The translations under genes and the position numbers were made by a program. The notes beneath the pieces were generated by a model that was not told where the DNA came from, did no database searches, and saw only the letters and a list, made by a program, of their open reading frames with translations. Below are positions 63,875 to 64,000 of a stretch of 64,000 bases of DNA, in pieces; positions within the stretch are counted from its first letter, which is position 1; the number at the start of each line of letters is the position of its first letter. Source of the DNA: Rhizobium skierniewicense (GTDB taxonomy: Bacteria > Pseudomonadota > Alphaproteobacteria > Rhizobiales > Rhizobiaceae). Location of the stretch: contig NZ_JACIDV010000002.1 of NCBI RefSeq assembly GCF_014196515.1, forward strand, positions 415,924 through 479,923, written 5' to 3'.

Positions 63875-64000
63875 CCAGACTGCTGACAAACCCCTGGTCA
63901 CATCGGGGGGGTTATGATTCATTGGGACATGTTGAAGAAACCTGCTCCCGAACAGACGGCTCTCGAGATGGTAACGCTCGACAGCCTGGTCCCGAAGGAT
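63875..64000 (+). mobile_element. Left end of an insertion sequence (IS1182-like), truncated by window
   Basis: The sequence after the hairpin leads directly into a transposase start. The exact IS end cannot be fixed without the other terminus; a sequence around CAGACTGCTGACAAACCC (63876-63893) is a plausible terminal region. Confidence 0.5.
63914..64000 (+). CDS. Transposase N-terminus (IS1182-type), partial
   Basis: ATG 63914, preceded by GGGGGGG, opens a frame that runs off the window: MIHWDMLKKPAPEQTALEMV and LDSLVPKD. The LVPKD motif at this position is typical of IS1182-family DDE transposases, where it is normally followed by HLLRRID. Only 29 codons are visible, so the family assignment is tentative. 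Confidence 0.6.
   Translation, partial: MIHWDMLKKPAPEQTALEMVTLDSLVPKD

Noticed and set aside
1..64000. CRISPR array, prophage, or integrative element
   Set aside because: No regularly spaced repeats, phage structural genes, integrase or attachment-site duplication were seen. The tRNA-Gln at 11253 is not followed by a duplicated 3' end within the nearby sequence.

Overview
The window is about 60% GC, has dense gene packing, and its gene content is that of a member of the Rhizobiaceae, most likely the Agrobacterium/Rhizobium group. Pointers to this are the betI-betB-betA choline operon with its BetI-type operator, the class 3 (Rhizobium etli ReAV-type) asparaginase, tandem L,D-transpeptidases of the kind used in polar growth, an Atu4866-family protein, and intergenic palindromic mosaic repeats. 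It reads as ordinary chromosome. The only clear mobile element is an IS that begins at the extreme right edge.

Layout. 1-11 kb: the C-terminal part of SMC, a chemoreceptor, pyruvate phosphate dikinase, small envelope proteins, and a minus-strand trio (cupin, MBL hydrolase, DCC oxidoreductase). 11-20 kb: tRNA-Gln, a DUF2161 protein, a long AI-2E-family permease, a hybrid PAS histidine kinase, Tat-exported malate:quinone oxidoreductase, a lipoprotein, and a 25-residue membrane peptide gene. 20-22 kb: a two-gene glycerol-phosphate locus (CDP-glycerol synthesis plus transfer). 22-30 kb: the sulfate module. cysH-cysD-cysN runs leftward and sbp-cysT-cysW-cysA rightward from a shared 520 bp intergenic region, which also holds a Cys-containing upstream ORF overlapping cysH. 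30-38 kb: a quinone oxidoreductase, an EAL-CBS-GGDEF protein, a solitary ParD antitoxin, betIBA, and a RelE/ParE-type toxin-antitoxin pair. 38-48 kb: a ClC antiporter, DUF3750, asparaginase, GST, a PAS-GAF-GGDEF cyclase, a striking multi-hairpin non-coding block, a small membrane protein, and a divergent MarR/MFS efflux pair. 47.5-53.6 kb: ligase-associated exonuclease plus ATP-dependent DNA ligase, a Tat-exported hydrolase, two L,D-transpeptidases, and a TM2 protein. 53.6-64 kb: ohrR/ohr, a Xre-RES toxin-antitoxin pair, a glyoxalase remnant, two divergent regulator/SDR pairs, a HerA-like ATPase, an SMI1/KNR4-like protein, an aldo/keto reductase, and the start of a transposase.

How the genes work together. 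Sulfate is imported by Sbp-CysTWA, activated by CysDN and reduced by CysH. Choline is oxidised by BetA then BetB to glycine betaine under BetI. OhrR/Ohr handles organic peroxides. Three chromosomal toxin-antitoxin or TA-like loci are present. Two c-di-GMP proteins, one hybrid kinase and one chemoreceptor provide signalling.

Most unusual signals. (1) About 280 bp at 44.53-44.82 kb fold into roughly nine consecutive hairpins ahead of a small membrane-protein gene. (2) A family of nested palindromic repeats sits at gene 3' ends (12.05, 41.53, 44.28, 45.22 kb). One abuts, and one overlaps, the TAG stop codons of neighbouring genes. (3) There is a tag-like glycerol-phosphate locus in a Gram-negative. 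(4) There are several well-formed tiny ORFs. All functional statements are by recognition of motifs and families; no searches were run.
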